A stretch of 23,044 bases of DNA, from contig JANBTH010000262.1 in assembly GCA_027578815.1 (NCBI GenBank), positions 1 to 23,044 on the forward strand, in the 5' to 3' direction. Both the position numbers and the translations under genes were made by a program. Below, piece by piece: positions 15,034 to 23,044 of the stretch. The stretch is from Coemansia sp. RSA 1804. Lineage: Eukaryota; Kickxellomycota; Kickxellomycetes; Kickxellales; Kickxellaceae. Under the pieces are notes generated by a model. That model saw only the letters and a list, made by a program, of their open reading frames with translations, searched no databases and was not told where the DNA came from. The number at the start of each line of letters is the position of its first letter. Positions within the stretch are counted from its first letter, which is position 1.

Positions 15034-18000
15034 TCACTGTTGCTGCTCGCCATTGCCATTACTGGCATTTTTCTCAAACATACGAATAACTTGGTCTACA
15101 TATACCTTCCACGGCATCTCTGAAGAATCATTCTCCGTATGCAGTCCGTTTGGTATGGATGACAGTGGATTTGTTTGGTTGAGCACTCGCGAAGCACCAG
15201 CATCAGATAGACTACTGGCATTAGCACCACCACCACCGCCACTTCCATAGGATAGCATCGCTGAAAGGCCTTCCATGCCACCAACCCCGAGATCATATGA
15301 AACAGGTCCAGAGAACGGAAGGTTCCTAATAACATCATCGTCTATAAGCATTCCGCTAAAGCCCATGTTTGCCGGTGTAGGATTGTTATTACTCGTGTTA
15401 TCGCTTCTTTCAAAACCGGACCCGTCGGTCGCAGTTTCTCCCGACGACATCAAGCTCGTTGCTGTGCCAACTTCCCTTGGCAATGTGGCAGCCGGCAATA
15501 GAACATCTGAATGCGTGCCAGTCACAACTGGAGAGACACTACTATACACATTGCCAAAGGCAGGAAACGAGGATCCTTGTGCCGCTGAAGCCAAGGAAAT
15601 CACGCTGCCTTCTTTCATCTCTGCGACTGACGACGTAGAGTATTTCGGTGTGGGCGCAGAAAAAGAAGCTACGTCAAGAACAGATCCCATCTCTGTCGAC
15701 TTTGTAATCAAACCCGGGTCCAGCAGTTGCCTATTTTTATCCGAGTATCCAGAGGAGCCACCAAGAATACTAGACCCAGCACTGTGGGCAGCCATGGCTT
15801 TCGGAAGAGCTAGTGATGCCTGTCCGTTAGGACCGCCAATCCCTAGCGGGAACTCGGCATTAGCAAAAAATTCCAGTGAGGGAACAAATTGCCCAAGAGC
15901 TGTGCTAGACTCCAAAAAATCCTGCTGTGTTCCTCGGATTGTTGCCTCTGCCGCTGTGTTTGATGTATTCGAGACATTGACTGAAGTGTATGGCGACGGA
16001 GGGACTACAGGACGGCCATCAGAGCCTACGAAACGACGGAGAGCTGGTATGCGCATAAACATCGGGATTTTGGCATCAGCAGCATATCGATGGCGGGTGG
16101 GGTTGTAAGGGGCGGGAGGCATTCTGTTGAAAGAAGAACCATGGTGCTCGAGAGCCGAGGTATACACATTATCACCATGGCACATGTCTTGCGGGTTTCC
16201 ATGGGCCCCAGTTTCCGGGTCAGGAATTTGCTCAGAGGGTTCACTGCTATTGACCATTGGCTGATTTTCAAATACATCCATACTCTCGAGTGGCTGGGAG
16301 CCAGAAGTCTGTGTCTTGAGCTGATGTAACCTAGAATGGCTCCCCGCAGTGTCATGCATCTTAGTTGCTGAAACACCCCAATTTGATCTTGATCTAGTGG
16401 TTTGGTTGTTGCCAGAGCCAATCGAGAGCCCAGACTCGTTACGATGTGATTCAATATGGGATGATGCATCGGCCTTGAGCGGAGATCTGGGAGAGTGATC
16501 GCGATCTGGCTGATCTGGGGAGGACCATGTGTGGTGAGGAAACCTCTCTTCATACACAAGCTGCGAGATGTGTGTATTTTCGCGATAACGTTCTTTGATG
16601 ACGCGGATGCCAGTTCTGTCATCTTCAACTAGCTGATCGAGGCCAATTCTATTAGCGCGAACAAGAGTGTTCAGCATAGTGTAGCACTTGTAGGACACCT
16701 GCCAGTGCGCACCGAGTCGACTCATGACATTAAGAGTGCGCTTGAGAAAGCGCCTTGCAATCCAGCTGTCGGCAGCAACAATGACGTTGTTAAGATGCAT
16801 CGTTCCGGCAGTGAACATCATAAATGTTAGAAAGGGCATGATGAAGATACGCGAGTCCTGGATGATTGCCTGTCCTATTAGAGATATCATCTGCGCGGAC
16901 ACAGTGCAGATAGAATGCGATGGTAGAGGCGATGACTTGCCTGCTCGGGGATGATGACGGGTCTCGTCTGCAGAATTAGGTGACTCGGGCGGATGATCTG
17001 AGGTGGAAAAGCCCTTGGACTTGGAATTGCTCCGGCCCTCATCCATGGATGGCATCGCACAAGCATGTGTCGGCTGGTGAGAGCTGCCAAGCCTCGAAAT
17101 AAACGGGCGATGAAGCAGAATCATCGCCGTGTAGTACACAAGATGAATCAGCGCAATGTATACACAGCGGGCTGGGCGCGCGGCAAGAATATCGTCGAGC
17201 GGGTAGCGAAGCTCGGATGGAAGCGAGTCCATCCATTGGCGAAGCTCATGGTCCAGGGCAATAAGACGTTCTGTCCGCGACCGCAGGCCATAGAAACAAT
17301 ACTTGACCGCATAGCTACGGTTGGGTTTGCATGTGTACATTTCTGTCAGAACATGCCCGAATATATGGAGAAGATCAAGATAGTACACGCCATGAGGCTT
17401 CCCCCTTGAGGCTGTCTGCCTTTCGTTTCCAGCATCATCATCGCGTTCTGTATCCGACGCGTCTGACTCGGGGTCGCCAATAGTAAGAGCCACGTAATCA
17501 CGCATGCATTCTGCCACAGGCACAATTACATTGGCAGATTCATGGCTTGGGCGACGATGGTCTGTCGCTGTTTCCTTGTTCACTTCTGTGTGTGTCTGGT
17601 TGCCCAGTGCCTGCTCATGCCGCCAAACGGGGCTCTCCAGAGAGTCGCCGAACCCAGCGCCGGAGTTTTTGCCGGAGCTCGCCTCTTTCAGGGAAGAGCT
17701 CACCAAAAGCTCGTCGTTGTCATCTCCAAAGTTATCTGGGAATGGCGCATCGAAGGTAAAGTCGCGAATTGTAGTAGGCCGACCAAGCGTTGCGCTGACC
17801 ATTATATCCATTATATAACAGCCCCACCAGGCACGGAGTCGCATGTCGGCTTCGCGTTTGGAAACCACACTCAGCTCGTTGTGCTTGGCAGCACCCATGT
17901 CCCGATGCAGACCCATGTCATACGCCTTCCGGATGGCCATGCCAGAGTAAAGCCAGCTTCGGGTGGACATTGTTCCTTGCTCGTACACCGACATGAGCAG

Positions 18001-19485
18001 CAAAGTGAGGATAGCAGAAAGGGAATTATTTGTATACTGTTCGTCCAGATACAGCTTTGCACGCTGAAAATGAACTGCCATCTGTATACGCACGCGTGCC
18101 AGGTCGTCTTTGCTTTTGGCCTCTCGTGCCTTGTAAGTTGACGCCGCAGCGAATACGGCAGACATCAGCGCCGGCGCTAGCGGCCGTTCCTTGTCGAATG
18201 CGCGCTCAAGAAGATGTGACTTTGAAAGAATCGGAAATACAGGATGCACGTATCGAAAGTACAGTGACAGTAGGTTTGCCTGCTCCTCGACATCCGGCAT
18301 TGGCGGCTTGGCACAAGGAGGCAGGTTTCTTGGAACAGCGACCACAGTCGACGAGGCAGCGTTAGTGGCTTTCTTTTCGTTCTGACCATCAGCTACACTT
18401 TCGCCATTCGCAATTTCGACGTTTTGTTGCAGCGAGCCGGGTGCAGAAGAGAGCGCTGACACTGCATTTGCAGGATCTCCGCCAGAACTAGCAGCAGAAG
18501 CAGCAGCAGCAGCAGCAGCAGCACCTGAACTCGATGCATGTGCTCCAGAAGGATCGGTTGTGTCGCTTTCCCGCGTTGCAATGGTTGTAATCGGGGGCCA
18601 GCGAAAAGCACCACTTGGACCTTTCTTTAAGCGTGAGCTGGATTTTAGCGACACGAGATTATGATTGATAATGTACCAGCCACTGCTGTCGCCTAGATAC
18701 CTCAGCGACCCAGTGGGATCAAGTGTTAAGTGGCCAACCCGCTTCTCCAGATGTGTCAAATTATGTACAGGGTCGTTGACTTGATTCTGGCTACTTGATA
18801 AGGGGTCAGCGGACCTTGCCATCATTTGGCTAGAAGAATCATGCTCCTGGGCGGCTGTATGCGAAACATCTGTACAGGGGTTGGTATGATAAGAAGTACC
18901 GCTTACGTCTGTTCCAAATATATCACGGTTATCATGTATCTCTGGAGTCAGCGGCCTTTGCTCCTGGAAATTGTTCTGGTGCCGGTCTTGAGCTGCATGC
19001 ATCTTTAGGTCTGCCATGGTCATTGACCCAAAAATAGCACCAGAGGTGTCGGCTAGAACAGAGGCATCTATCCCACTCTCTGGATCCTGCAGAACATCGT
19101 ATATATAGCGTGCTGCGGCGGGATTAGTGGCCGAAAGCCCTCGAACAAGCTCTTCAAGCTTGTGCAGTCTAGATTCTATAACCTCAATGTAGCCCTTGGG
19201 TGGGCCGCGCTTCTTGGTCGCATCAAGATAAGTGCATTCGTATCCAAGCTCTTCGCAGTGGCTACACACAGGGTGCTTGCCATCGCATTTAACCTTTTTA
19301 CGCCTGCACTTATCACACGCACGGGATACACGCTGGCGCTTGCCATCAGGACCAATTTGCATGAGTAAGGAGTGAGACGAAGAAGCACTGGCATCATCTT
19401 TGCCAGGACCAGTGTGCTGGAAGAAAGGGGGCGATGGAGTATCGGTATGCCCGACTTGTGTGGGGTCCCTGTGAGTATGTGCCAT
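15034..19485 (-). CDS. Zn2Cys6 fungal-specific transcription factor, 1483 aa
   Basis: This is a nuclear DNA-binding regulator of the GAL4-type binuclear zinc cluster class. Six cysteines at 57, 60, 67, 74, 77 and 84 follow the C-x2-C-x6-C-x6-C-x2-C-x6-C pattern, with the usual basic RRKKVK between the second and third. A linker and short coiled coil follow (IESRLHKLEELVRGL, about 101-115). The fungal middle homology region begins near residue 405 (LYFRYVHPVFPI, F410) and includes the conserved AYDMGLHRD block (H527). A polyalanine/serine tract and a long Ser/Gly/Asn-rich C-terminus of about 600 residues probably serve activation or regulation. The layout resembles XlnR-like regulators, but no target pathway can be deduced. 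The frame extends two codons further to a GTG; the first ATG (19483-19485, MAHTHRD) is the likelier start. It is divergent from VPS36, 333 bp apart. Confidence 0.93.
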   Translation of the reverse strand: MAHTHRDPTQVGHTDTPSPPFFQHTGPGKDDASASSSHSLLMQIGPDGKRQRVSRACDKCRRKKVKCDGKHPVCSHCEELGYECTYLDATKKRGPPKGYIEVIESRLHKLEELVRGLSATNPAAARYIYDVLQDPESGIDASVLADTSGAIFGSMTMADLKMHAAQDRHQNNFQEQRPLTPEIHDNRDIFGTDVSGTSYHTNPCTDVSHTAAQEHDSSSQMMARSADPLSSSQNQVNDPVHNLTHLEKRVGHLTLDPTGSLRYLGDSSGWYIINHNLVSLKSSSRLKKGPSGAFRWPPITTIATRESDTTDPSGAHASSSGAAAAAAAASAASSGGDPANAVSALSSAPGSLQQNVEIANGESVADGQNEKKATNAASSTVVAVPRNLPPCAKPPMPDVEEQANLLSLYFRYVHPVFPILSKSHLLERAFDKERPLAPALMSAVFAAASTYKAREAKSKDDLARVRIQMAVHFQRAKLYLDEQYTNNSLSAILTLLLMSVYEQGTMSTRSWLYSGMAIRKAYDMGLHRDMGAAKHNELSVVSKREADMRLRAWWGCYIMDIMVSATLGRPTTIRDFTFDAPFPDNFGDDNDELLVSSSLKEASSGKNSGAGFGDSLESPVWRHEQALGNQTHTEVNKETATDHRRPSHESANVIVPVAECMRDYVALTIGDPESDASDTERDDDAGNERQTASRGKPHGVYYLDLLHIFGHVLTEMYTCKPNRSYAVKYCFYGLRSRTERLIALDHELRQWMDSLPSELRYPLDDILAARPARCVYIALIHLVYYTAMILLHRPFISRLGSSHQPTHACAMPSMDEGRSNSKSKGFSTSDHPPESPNSADETRHHPRAGKSSPLPSHSICTVSAQMISLIGQAIIQDSRIFIMPFLTFMMFTAGTMHLNNVIVAADSWIARRFLKRTLNVMSRLGAHWQVSYKCYTMLNTLVRANRIGLDQLVEDDRTGIRVIKERYRENTHISQLVYEERFPHHTWSSPDQPDRDHSPRSPLKADASSHIESHRNESGLSIGSGNNQTTRSRSNWGVSATKMHDTAGSHSRLHQLKTQTSGSQPLESMDVFENQPMVNSSEPSEQIPDPETGAHGNPQDMCHGDNVYTSALEHHGSSFNRMPPAPYNPTRHRYAADAKIPMFMRIPALRRFVGSDGRPVVPPSPYTSVNVSNTSNTAAEATIRGTQQDFLESSTALGQFVPSLEFFANAEFPLGIGGPNGQASLALPKAMAAHSAGSSILGGSSGYSDKNRQLLDPGLITKSTEMGSVLDVASFSAPTPKYSTSSVAEMKEGSVISLASAAQGSSFPAFGNVYSSVSPVVTGTHSDVLLPAATLPREVGTATSLMSSGETATDGSGFERSDNTSNNNPTPANMGFSGMLIDDDVIRNLPFSGPVSYDLGVGGMEGLSAMLSYGSGGGGGANASSLSDAGASRVLNQTNPLSSIPNGLHTENDSSEMPWKVYVDQVIRMFEKNASNGNGEQQQ
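18491..18524. repeat. CAG/CTG trinucleotide repeat in the transcription factor gene
   Basis: About ten near-perfect CAG units on the plus strand (one interrupted as CAGAAG). Read on the coding strand they give the GCT/GCA codons of a polyalanine tract between the zinc cluster and the middle homology region. Length polymorphism between strains is likely. Confidence 0.75.
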
Positions 19486-19818
19486 GGACACAATATCGCT
19501 ACAGAAAAAGCAGAGGATTGATATCTGAAGCCTAGTTTAGGGAAATGGCAAGCGGTTTAAAGCTTATAAATCAAACAGATAAAGGAGGGATGCAAAAAAA
19601 AAGGTTGGCAGGAAAAGCGAAGAAGAAACAGAGTTTCTGGACAGTAAAAACATAGACGTTTAATATCTGTGGTTTGATGTTGATTGTGTGTTTTTTTCTT
19701 TTGACGCTTCGACCTGGATTGTCTTTTCGCATTGTGAATTTTAGAAAAGTGAAACTACTATACTCCTGCTTGCATTGTATTTTTGGTTTGTTATTAGGTG
19801 GAGCGGCACTTTTAGCGA
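19486..19818. promoter_or_regulatory. Divergent promoter, Zn2Cys6 regulator / VPS36
   Basis: This 333-bp AT-rich region lies between two outward-pointing start codons. It contains a CTTATAAATC element at about 19563-19572, an A9-10 run at about 19596-19605 and a T-rich tract at about 19685-19700. A TTATTAGGTGG sequence precedes the VPS36 start. I see no gene inside it. Confidence 0.5.
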
Positions 19819-21519
19819 ATGGAGCCAGTGGAGATTGCGCCAACATTGCGACCACTGTTGGAGAGCGGGGAAAAGATCATATGCCTTCAAGGCAGAGTGG
19901 GGCTCTACAAGGGCGAGGAGCGGGACGAGGAGCATGACAGCGGGACGATGTATCTTACAAACCAGCGGCTTGTGTATGTGGACCAGCAGAGCCCGCACGA
20001 AAGATCGGCGGAGCTGCATCTGTCGCACATACAAAAGTGCGCGCTGCACAGCGGGTTTCTGTACTCGTCTGGGAAAGTGGTGGTGACGCTCCGGCCGATT
20101 TGTAGAACACAAGACAGGATGGGCGAGCAGCAGCAGCGGACGCAGAGCGAGAGCCGGAAATACACGTGGGTCAGTCCGTATGGCAGTGTTGCGCAAGCAA
20201 TGAGTCGCAGCACAGACAGGCCAGCATTGGCACATGCGACGTCGGGCACCGGCGTGGGTGGATGGGAGTGTTCGATATGCGACAAGGTCAATAAAGGGGA
20301 GGCGGTCAAATGTGCGCTGTGTGGAGTGCGGCGGCAGGAAAAGGCGGTGGCGAGTGAAGCAGATACAGAGCTGGAGATGGCATTGGCAAATAGCAAGAAG
20401 CAGACGGCACGATGCCCGGTTTGCACATTTGACAACCACAAGAGCATGGCCCGGTGCGAGATGTGCGACACGGAGTTGGTGCAGCCGAATTCAGAGCGCG
20501 TGTACGGCGCGACAGGCGAAGGGCGGGAAGCACTGCAGAGCATGGATGAGGCAATGAGAGGTGAAAGCGATGGCGGGAGCGGTGATCTGATCAAGCTGTC
20601 GTTCAGAGGCGGCGGCTCGTCGGCGTTCTATGCGTCTCTGCGGAGTGCGGTGGACTCGTCGACATGGCTTGTGGTGGGTGTTGGGCCGGCACCGGAAGCC
20701 AGCGGAGGCGAAGCGGCAAGAGATGCCAGGCCTGCAGCTGGCGGGATCTCGACGCTGGTGAGCGCAGCACACGAGACCGAGAGGGTGCGCGACGCAACGC
20801 TGCGGTCGGCGTTTTTGGATCTGGATGCGCTGACGGCCAAGGCAAGCGAGATTCTGGGAATGGCAGAGCACATTGCCACGCAGCTGAATGCGCCGGCAGC
20901 CAGCAAGTTGCGCGCGAGGGGCGGTGGCGAAAGCGACGAGGATGCGGCAGAGCGCGCCAACGCCTTTAGACAGTATCTGCTAGATCTGGGCATTGATAGC
21001 CCCGTCACAAAGGACACTGCGGGCGCTGCCTTTCACGAGGAGCTGGCACGCGAGCTGTGCGACTTTCTGGAGAACTATGTTAGCAAGTGTGGCGGTACCG
21101 TTGCGCTTGTCGACGCTTACTGCCTGTACAACCGTGCGCGCGAGTTTTCCCTGGTATACCCGGCAGACTTTGTGCAGGCCTGCGGAAAGTTTGCGCCGCT
21201 GCGGCTTCCGTTGCGGCTGCGCGAGTATCCGAGTGGGCTGCTTGCCATCGAGGACTCGAGCTCTGCGAGCGATGCGCTGATAATCAGCAGAGTCAATCGG
21301 TACATCAGGGGGTTCGGGCCTGTGACAGCTAGTGATCTGGCAGCCATTGAGGAGTGCCCGCTGCCGCTTGCCGAGGAGCGGCTGTGGATCTGCGAGAGAG
21401 CGGCGCAGATATGCCGCGACGAGAGTGTGGAGGGGGTGCGGTACTACGCCAACATATTTGCAGCCCAGACGGCGTCTAGCAGCGAGAAGGAGCGGGAGCA
21501 GCAGTGGCACATTGTGTGA
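19819..21519 (+). CDS. VPS36: ESCRT-II subunit VPS36 with GLUE domain and two NZF zinc fingers
   Basis: VPS36 is part of ESCRT-II (with VPS22 and VPS25) and sorts ubiquitinated membrane proteins into multivesicular bodies on endosomes. The 566-residue protein starts with the first half of a GLUE (split PH) domain, about residues 1-100, including GTMYLTNQRLVYVD. Two NZF fingers are inserted in it, as in budding yeast. NZF1 uses C151, C154, C165 and C168, after W149. NZF2 uses C199, C202, C213 and C216 and carries Thr203-Phe204, the dipeptide that contacts ubiquitin in NZF domains, so NZF2 is the likelier ubiquitin binder. The GLUE domain resumes at about 255. The EAP30 winged-helix region covers about 390-550 (DFLENYVSKCGG, LREYPSGLLAIED). 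Animal VPS36 lacks NZFs. The ATG at 19819 gives a family-typical N-terminus. No intron is visible. G+C is higher than in genes to the left. Confidence 0.95.
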   Translation: MEPVEIAPTLRPLLESGEKIICLQGRVGLYKGEERDEEHDSGTMYLTNQRLVYVDQQSPHERSAELHLSHIQKCALHSGFLYSSGKVVVTLRPICRTQDRMGEQQQRTQSESRKYTWVSPYGSVAQAMSRSTDRPALAHATSGTGVGGWECSICDKVNKGEAVKCALCGVRRQEKAVASEADTELEMALANSKKQTARCPVCTFDNHKSMARCEMCDTELVQPNSERVYGATGEGREALQSMDEAMRGESDGGSGDLIKLSFRGGGSSAFYASLRSAVDSSTWLVVGVGPAPEASGGEAARDARPAAGGISTLVSAAHETERVRDATLRSAFLDLDALTAKASEILGMAEHIATQLNAPAASKLRARGGGESDEDAAERANAFRQYLLDLGIDSPVTKDTAGAAFHEELARELCDFLENYVSKCGGTVALVDAYCLYNRAREFSLVYPADFVQACGKFAPLRLPLRLREYPSGLLAIEDSSSASDALIISRVNRYIRGFGPVTASDLAAIEECPLPLAEERLWICERAAQICRDESVEGVRYYANIFAAQTASSSEKEREQQWHIV

Positions 21520-21608
21520 TGGGTGTCAGTTAAGGTTTTATTTTTGTGTATCTAAAGCTAGTCAAACAAACAGCAGAGGACTTTTTGCACCCACAAGGCA
21601 GGGGCTCT

Positions 21609-21638
21609 GGAGCTGGGGCTGGGGCTGGGGCTGGAGCT
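21609..21638 (+). repeat. GGGGCT/GGAGCT hexamer repeat, G-quadruplex prone
   Basis: Five hexamers in tandem (GGAGCT, three of GGGGCT, GGAGCT) lie between the convergent VPS36 and hydrolase genes, with further G-runs just outside at 21601-21604 and 21642-21645. On the plus strand, which would be the VPS36 3' untranslated region, the G4 runs could form a quadruplex. The minus-strand AATAAA at 21537-21542 would place the same repeat, as C-rich RNA, in the hydrolase 3' untranslated region. Confidence 0.7.
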
Positions 21639-21648
21639 GGAGGGGCTG

Positions 21649-22614
21649 CTACTGCCACCACCACGCCTCAATGGCATCTGAAATGTCGCCCTCGCGCCGC
21701 AGCCACGCATGGTCGGCGTTCGGGACGCGCACAAGCGCCAGAGCCTTTGCGGCGGCGTGGATTGCTGCGTCGGGAGCCACAGGCGGCTGGAGGGCTTGCA
21801 GCGCAAGTATGGATTTGGCCTGGATCAGCTCCCACCATTTGTTGTAGGCCGACAGCGACGTAAAAGAGTCAGCCGTGCCGGCAATGAATAGCGTGCGCGA
21901 AACGTGGGCGCCAGTGCTGACAGCGTCGGGCGGCAGCGCCTGTTGCTTGACAAAGGCAACAGCGGCGTCGGCAACGGTGGCCGAGATGTGGGCCAGATAC
22001 CACGAGCGCTTGTACAAAACGAGAAGCCACAGAACGCTGTATGGAAAGCTGATGTATGCAAAGTCGATGCCCAGCGGTGCGTAGTCGGCAGGGCTGACCG
22101 ACGAAGCAATGACTGAACCATAGCTGTAGCCGCACAACAGCGTTCGTGAGACCAGCGGCAGCGGCACACTGTCCATGCTGTCGACATCGGCGTCGGGTGG
22201 CAAGAGGCCGCGCGCCTGCATCCGGAGAAGCACCAGCCGACGGTCAGCCGCCGAGTGGCGGAGCGGATGGAGCAGTAGGCGTCTGGCGCGCAACATGTCT
22301 AAGACGGAGCAGATGTCTTCGCGCTCGGCGAGACCGGTCCACGACGTTTTCCCGCCGGAGCCGCCGGCGCCGCGGAGATTCAGCGCCACCGACACTGCTG
22401 CGCGCTGGTCCAGACGAGATCGCAGCTCGTAGATGACGTTGTTGCGGAACTGCCCACCCAGCGGCGGGTACGGGTGCACGTAGACCACGGCGGCACCGGC
22501 ACCGATACTGTCATTAGCATCGGCGCTGGCGTTGACGGTGACAAGCGCCTCGAGCACACACCCGTCGAGACGCGAGGGCACGAAGCAGGGGATGTCAAAC
22601 GAGTCGCCCGGCAT
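21649..22614 (-). CDS. Alpha/beta hydrolase, bacterial YpfH/COG2945-like group
   Basis: This is a predicted serine hydrolase of the alpha/beta fold; the substrate is unknown. The early HPYPPLGGQ motif (H47-P48 onward) matches the HPHPxxGG oxyanion-side signature of the COG2945 group. It is followed by the LNLRGAGGSGG strand (canonical NFRGVGxSxG). The nucleophile elbow is GYSYGS (162-167, S164). The acid is probably D249 in GTADSFTS and the base H302 in NADHAW, giving a complete Ser-Asp-His triad in the right order. The 321-residue length is longer than the roughly 210-residue bacterial relatives, partly through a loop with RRLLLHPLRHSAADRR (about 111-126). No signal peptide is seen, so a cytosolic location is inferred. 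Codons are strongly G/C-ending. The ATG at 22612-22614 is the natural start; the gene converges on VPS36 with 129 bp between stop codons. Confidence 0.82.
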   Translation of the reverse strand: MPGDSFDIPCFVPSRLDGCVLEALVTVNASADANDSIGAGAAVVYVHPYPPLGGQFRNNVIYELRSRLDQRAAVSVALNLRGAGGSGGKTSWTGLAEREDICSVLDMLRARRLLLHPLRHSAADRRLVLLRMQARGLLPPDADVDSMDSVPLPLVSRTLLCGYSYGSVIASSVSPADYAPLGIDFAYISFPYSVLWLLVLYKRSWYLAHISATVADAAVAFVKQQALPPDAVSTGAHVSRTLFIAGTADSFTSLSAYNKWWELIQAKSILALQALQPPVAPDAAIHAAAKALALVRVPNADHAWLRREGDISDAIEAWWWQ

Positions 22615-23044
22615 GCGGTGGGTGGATGGGTCGGACAGGTGCTGGTCCTGGCTCTGGTTCTGGTCCTGGTTCTGATTTATGGCAAGAAGAGGGAGAGAGG
22701 GTGTATGCGTAGGCGTAGGCGTGTTCTATGGCGTAGGAAGGAGAAAGAGCCGCCAGCCCCGCCTCGCGCGAATCCGGCGCCCTGATAATCGCTAATGCGC
22801 TGGCGTGGCGGAGGAGGCGCACGCCCGGCAACGCTGCTCCACTCTTGCAGCGCTGTACAGAGGATGTGAAAGAAACGCTAAGCTTTTGGTTCCCCCCTGT
22901 CTTCCTGTCTTTGTCCTTGTGCAAAAGCTTCGCTAGAAGACATCTTGCGCTGTCCTGTTCTCTTTTCCCTCTTTCCCCCTCACCTTTAACCTTTTCCTGT
23001 CTCTTCCACTTCCGACTTTGTGCTATAGTCGTCCAATTCTCTGC
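22615..23044. promoter_or_regulatory. Hydrolase promoter and probable leader of a gene beyond the right edge
   Basis: This 430-bp region has no protein-like frame. Next to the hydrolase start it carries CTGGTC/CTGGTT/CTGGCT hexamers (22642-22671) and three GCGTAG units (22707-22736, one displaced). The middle is GC-rich (22740-22830). From about 22895 to the end the plus strand is strongly pyrimidine-rich (TTTTCCCTCTTTCCCCCTCACC), like the leaders of the metacaspase and p47 genes here, which suggests a plus-strand gene starts just past the edge. Confidence 0.45.
22642..22671. repeat. CTGGYY hexamer repeat
   Basis: Five consecutive CTGGNN hexamers (TC, CT, TT, TC, TT) followed by CTGATT, 28 bp upstream of the hydrolase start codon on its template side. 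Probably a decaying minisatellite. Confidence 0.6.

Noticed and set aside
15275..16108. 277-codon plus-strand frame opposite the end of the Zn2Cys6 gene
   Set aside because: Shadow of the Ser/Gly-rich C-terminal coding region; no conserved motif and no own promoter signal.
22595..22924. 109-codon minus-strand frame overlapping the hydrolase start region
   Set aside because: Runs through hexamer repeats (PEPEPGPAP, YAYAY) and GC-rich promoter DNA in a different phase from the hydrolase; no sign of selection on protein.

Overview
The window reads as nuclear DNA of a filamentous or early-diverging fungus. The evidence is a Zn2Cys6 transcription factor with a fungal middle homology region, a GPR1/FUN34-type acetate transporter, a type I metacaspase with a Q/G/Y/P-rich prodomain, a yeast-like VPS36 carrying two NZF fingers, and pyrimidine-rich gene leaders. 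All nine recognisable long genes are single uninterrupted reading frames, even those above 2.5 kb. That points to a very intron-poor genome; Kickxellomycotina (for example Coemansia-like fungi) would fit, but this is an inference and no species can be named.

Layout, left to right: the 3' part of VPS35 (retromer, +, entering from the left edge); XPB/SSL2 (TFIIH helicase, -), convergent with it; a possible 78-residue membrane protein (-); a metacaspase (+); an acetate transporter family gene (-), convergent with it; about 700 bp of AT-rich intergenic DNA; a p47/Shp1-type p97 cofactor gene (-); a 591-bp head-to-head promoter region; a 984-residue unrecognised protein (+); a 1483-residue Zn2Cys6 regulator (-); VPS36 (ESCRT-II, +), divergent from it; an alpha/beta hydrolase (-); and 430 bp of promoter-like DNA at the right edge. 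The genes do not form one pathway. VPS35, VPS36 and p47 all serve membrane trafficking or ubiquitin-linked sorting, but fungal gene order rarely reflects function.

The most unusual feature is at 11.1-12.05 kb. The p47 promoter, 5' leader and first 43 codons are copied in inverted orientation, so that a second gene, pointing the other way, starts with the same promoter and the same UBA-like domain and then continues in frame into an unrelated 940-residue Ser/Asn/Gln/Gly-rich protein. The two arms are identical over 229 bp, including non-coding and synonymous positions, while their last 25-31 bp at each end differ. This looks like a new chimeric gene made by inverted duplication of a promoter plus ubiquitin-binding module, with either gene conversion of the core or error-prone repair at the edges. 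No CRISPR arrays, insertion sequences, rRNA or tRNA genes were seen. G+C content rises visibly from about 19.8 kb to the right end.
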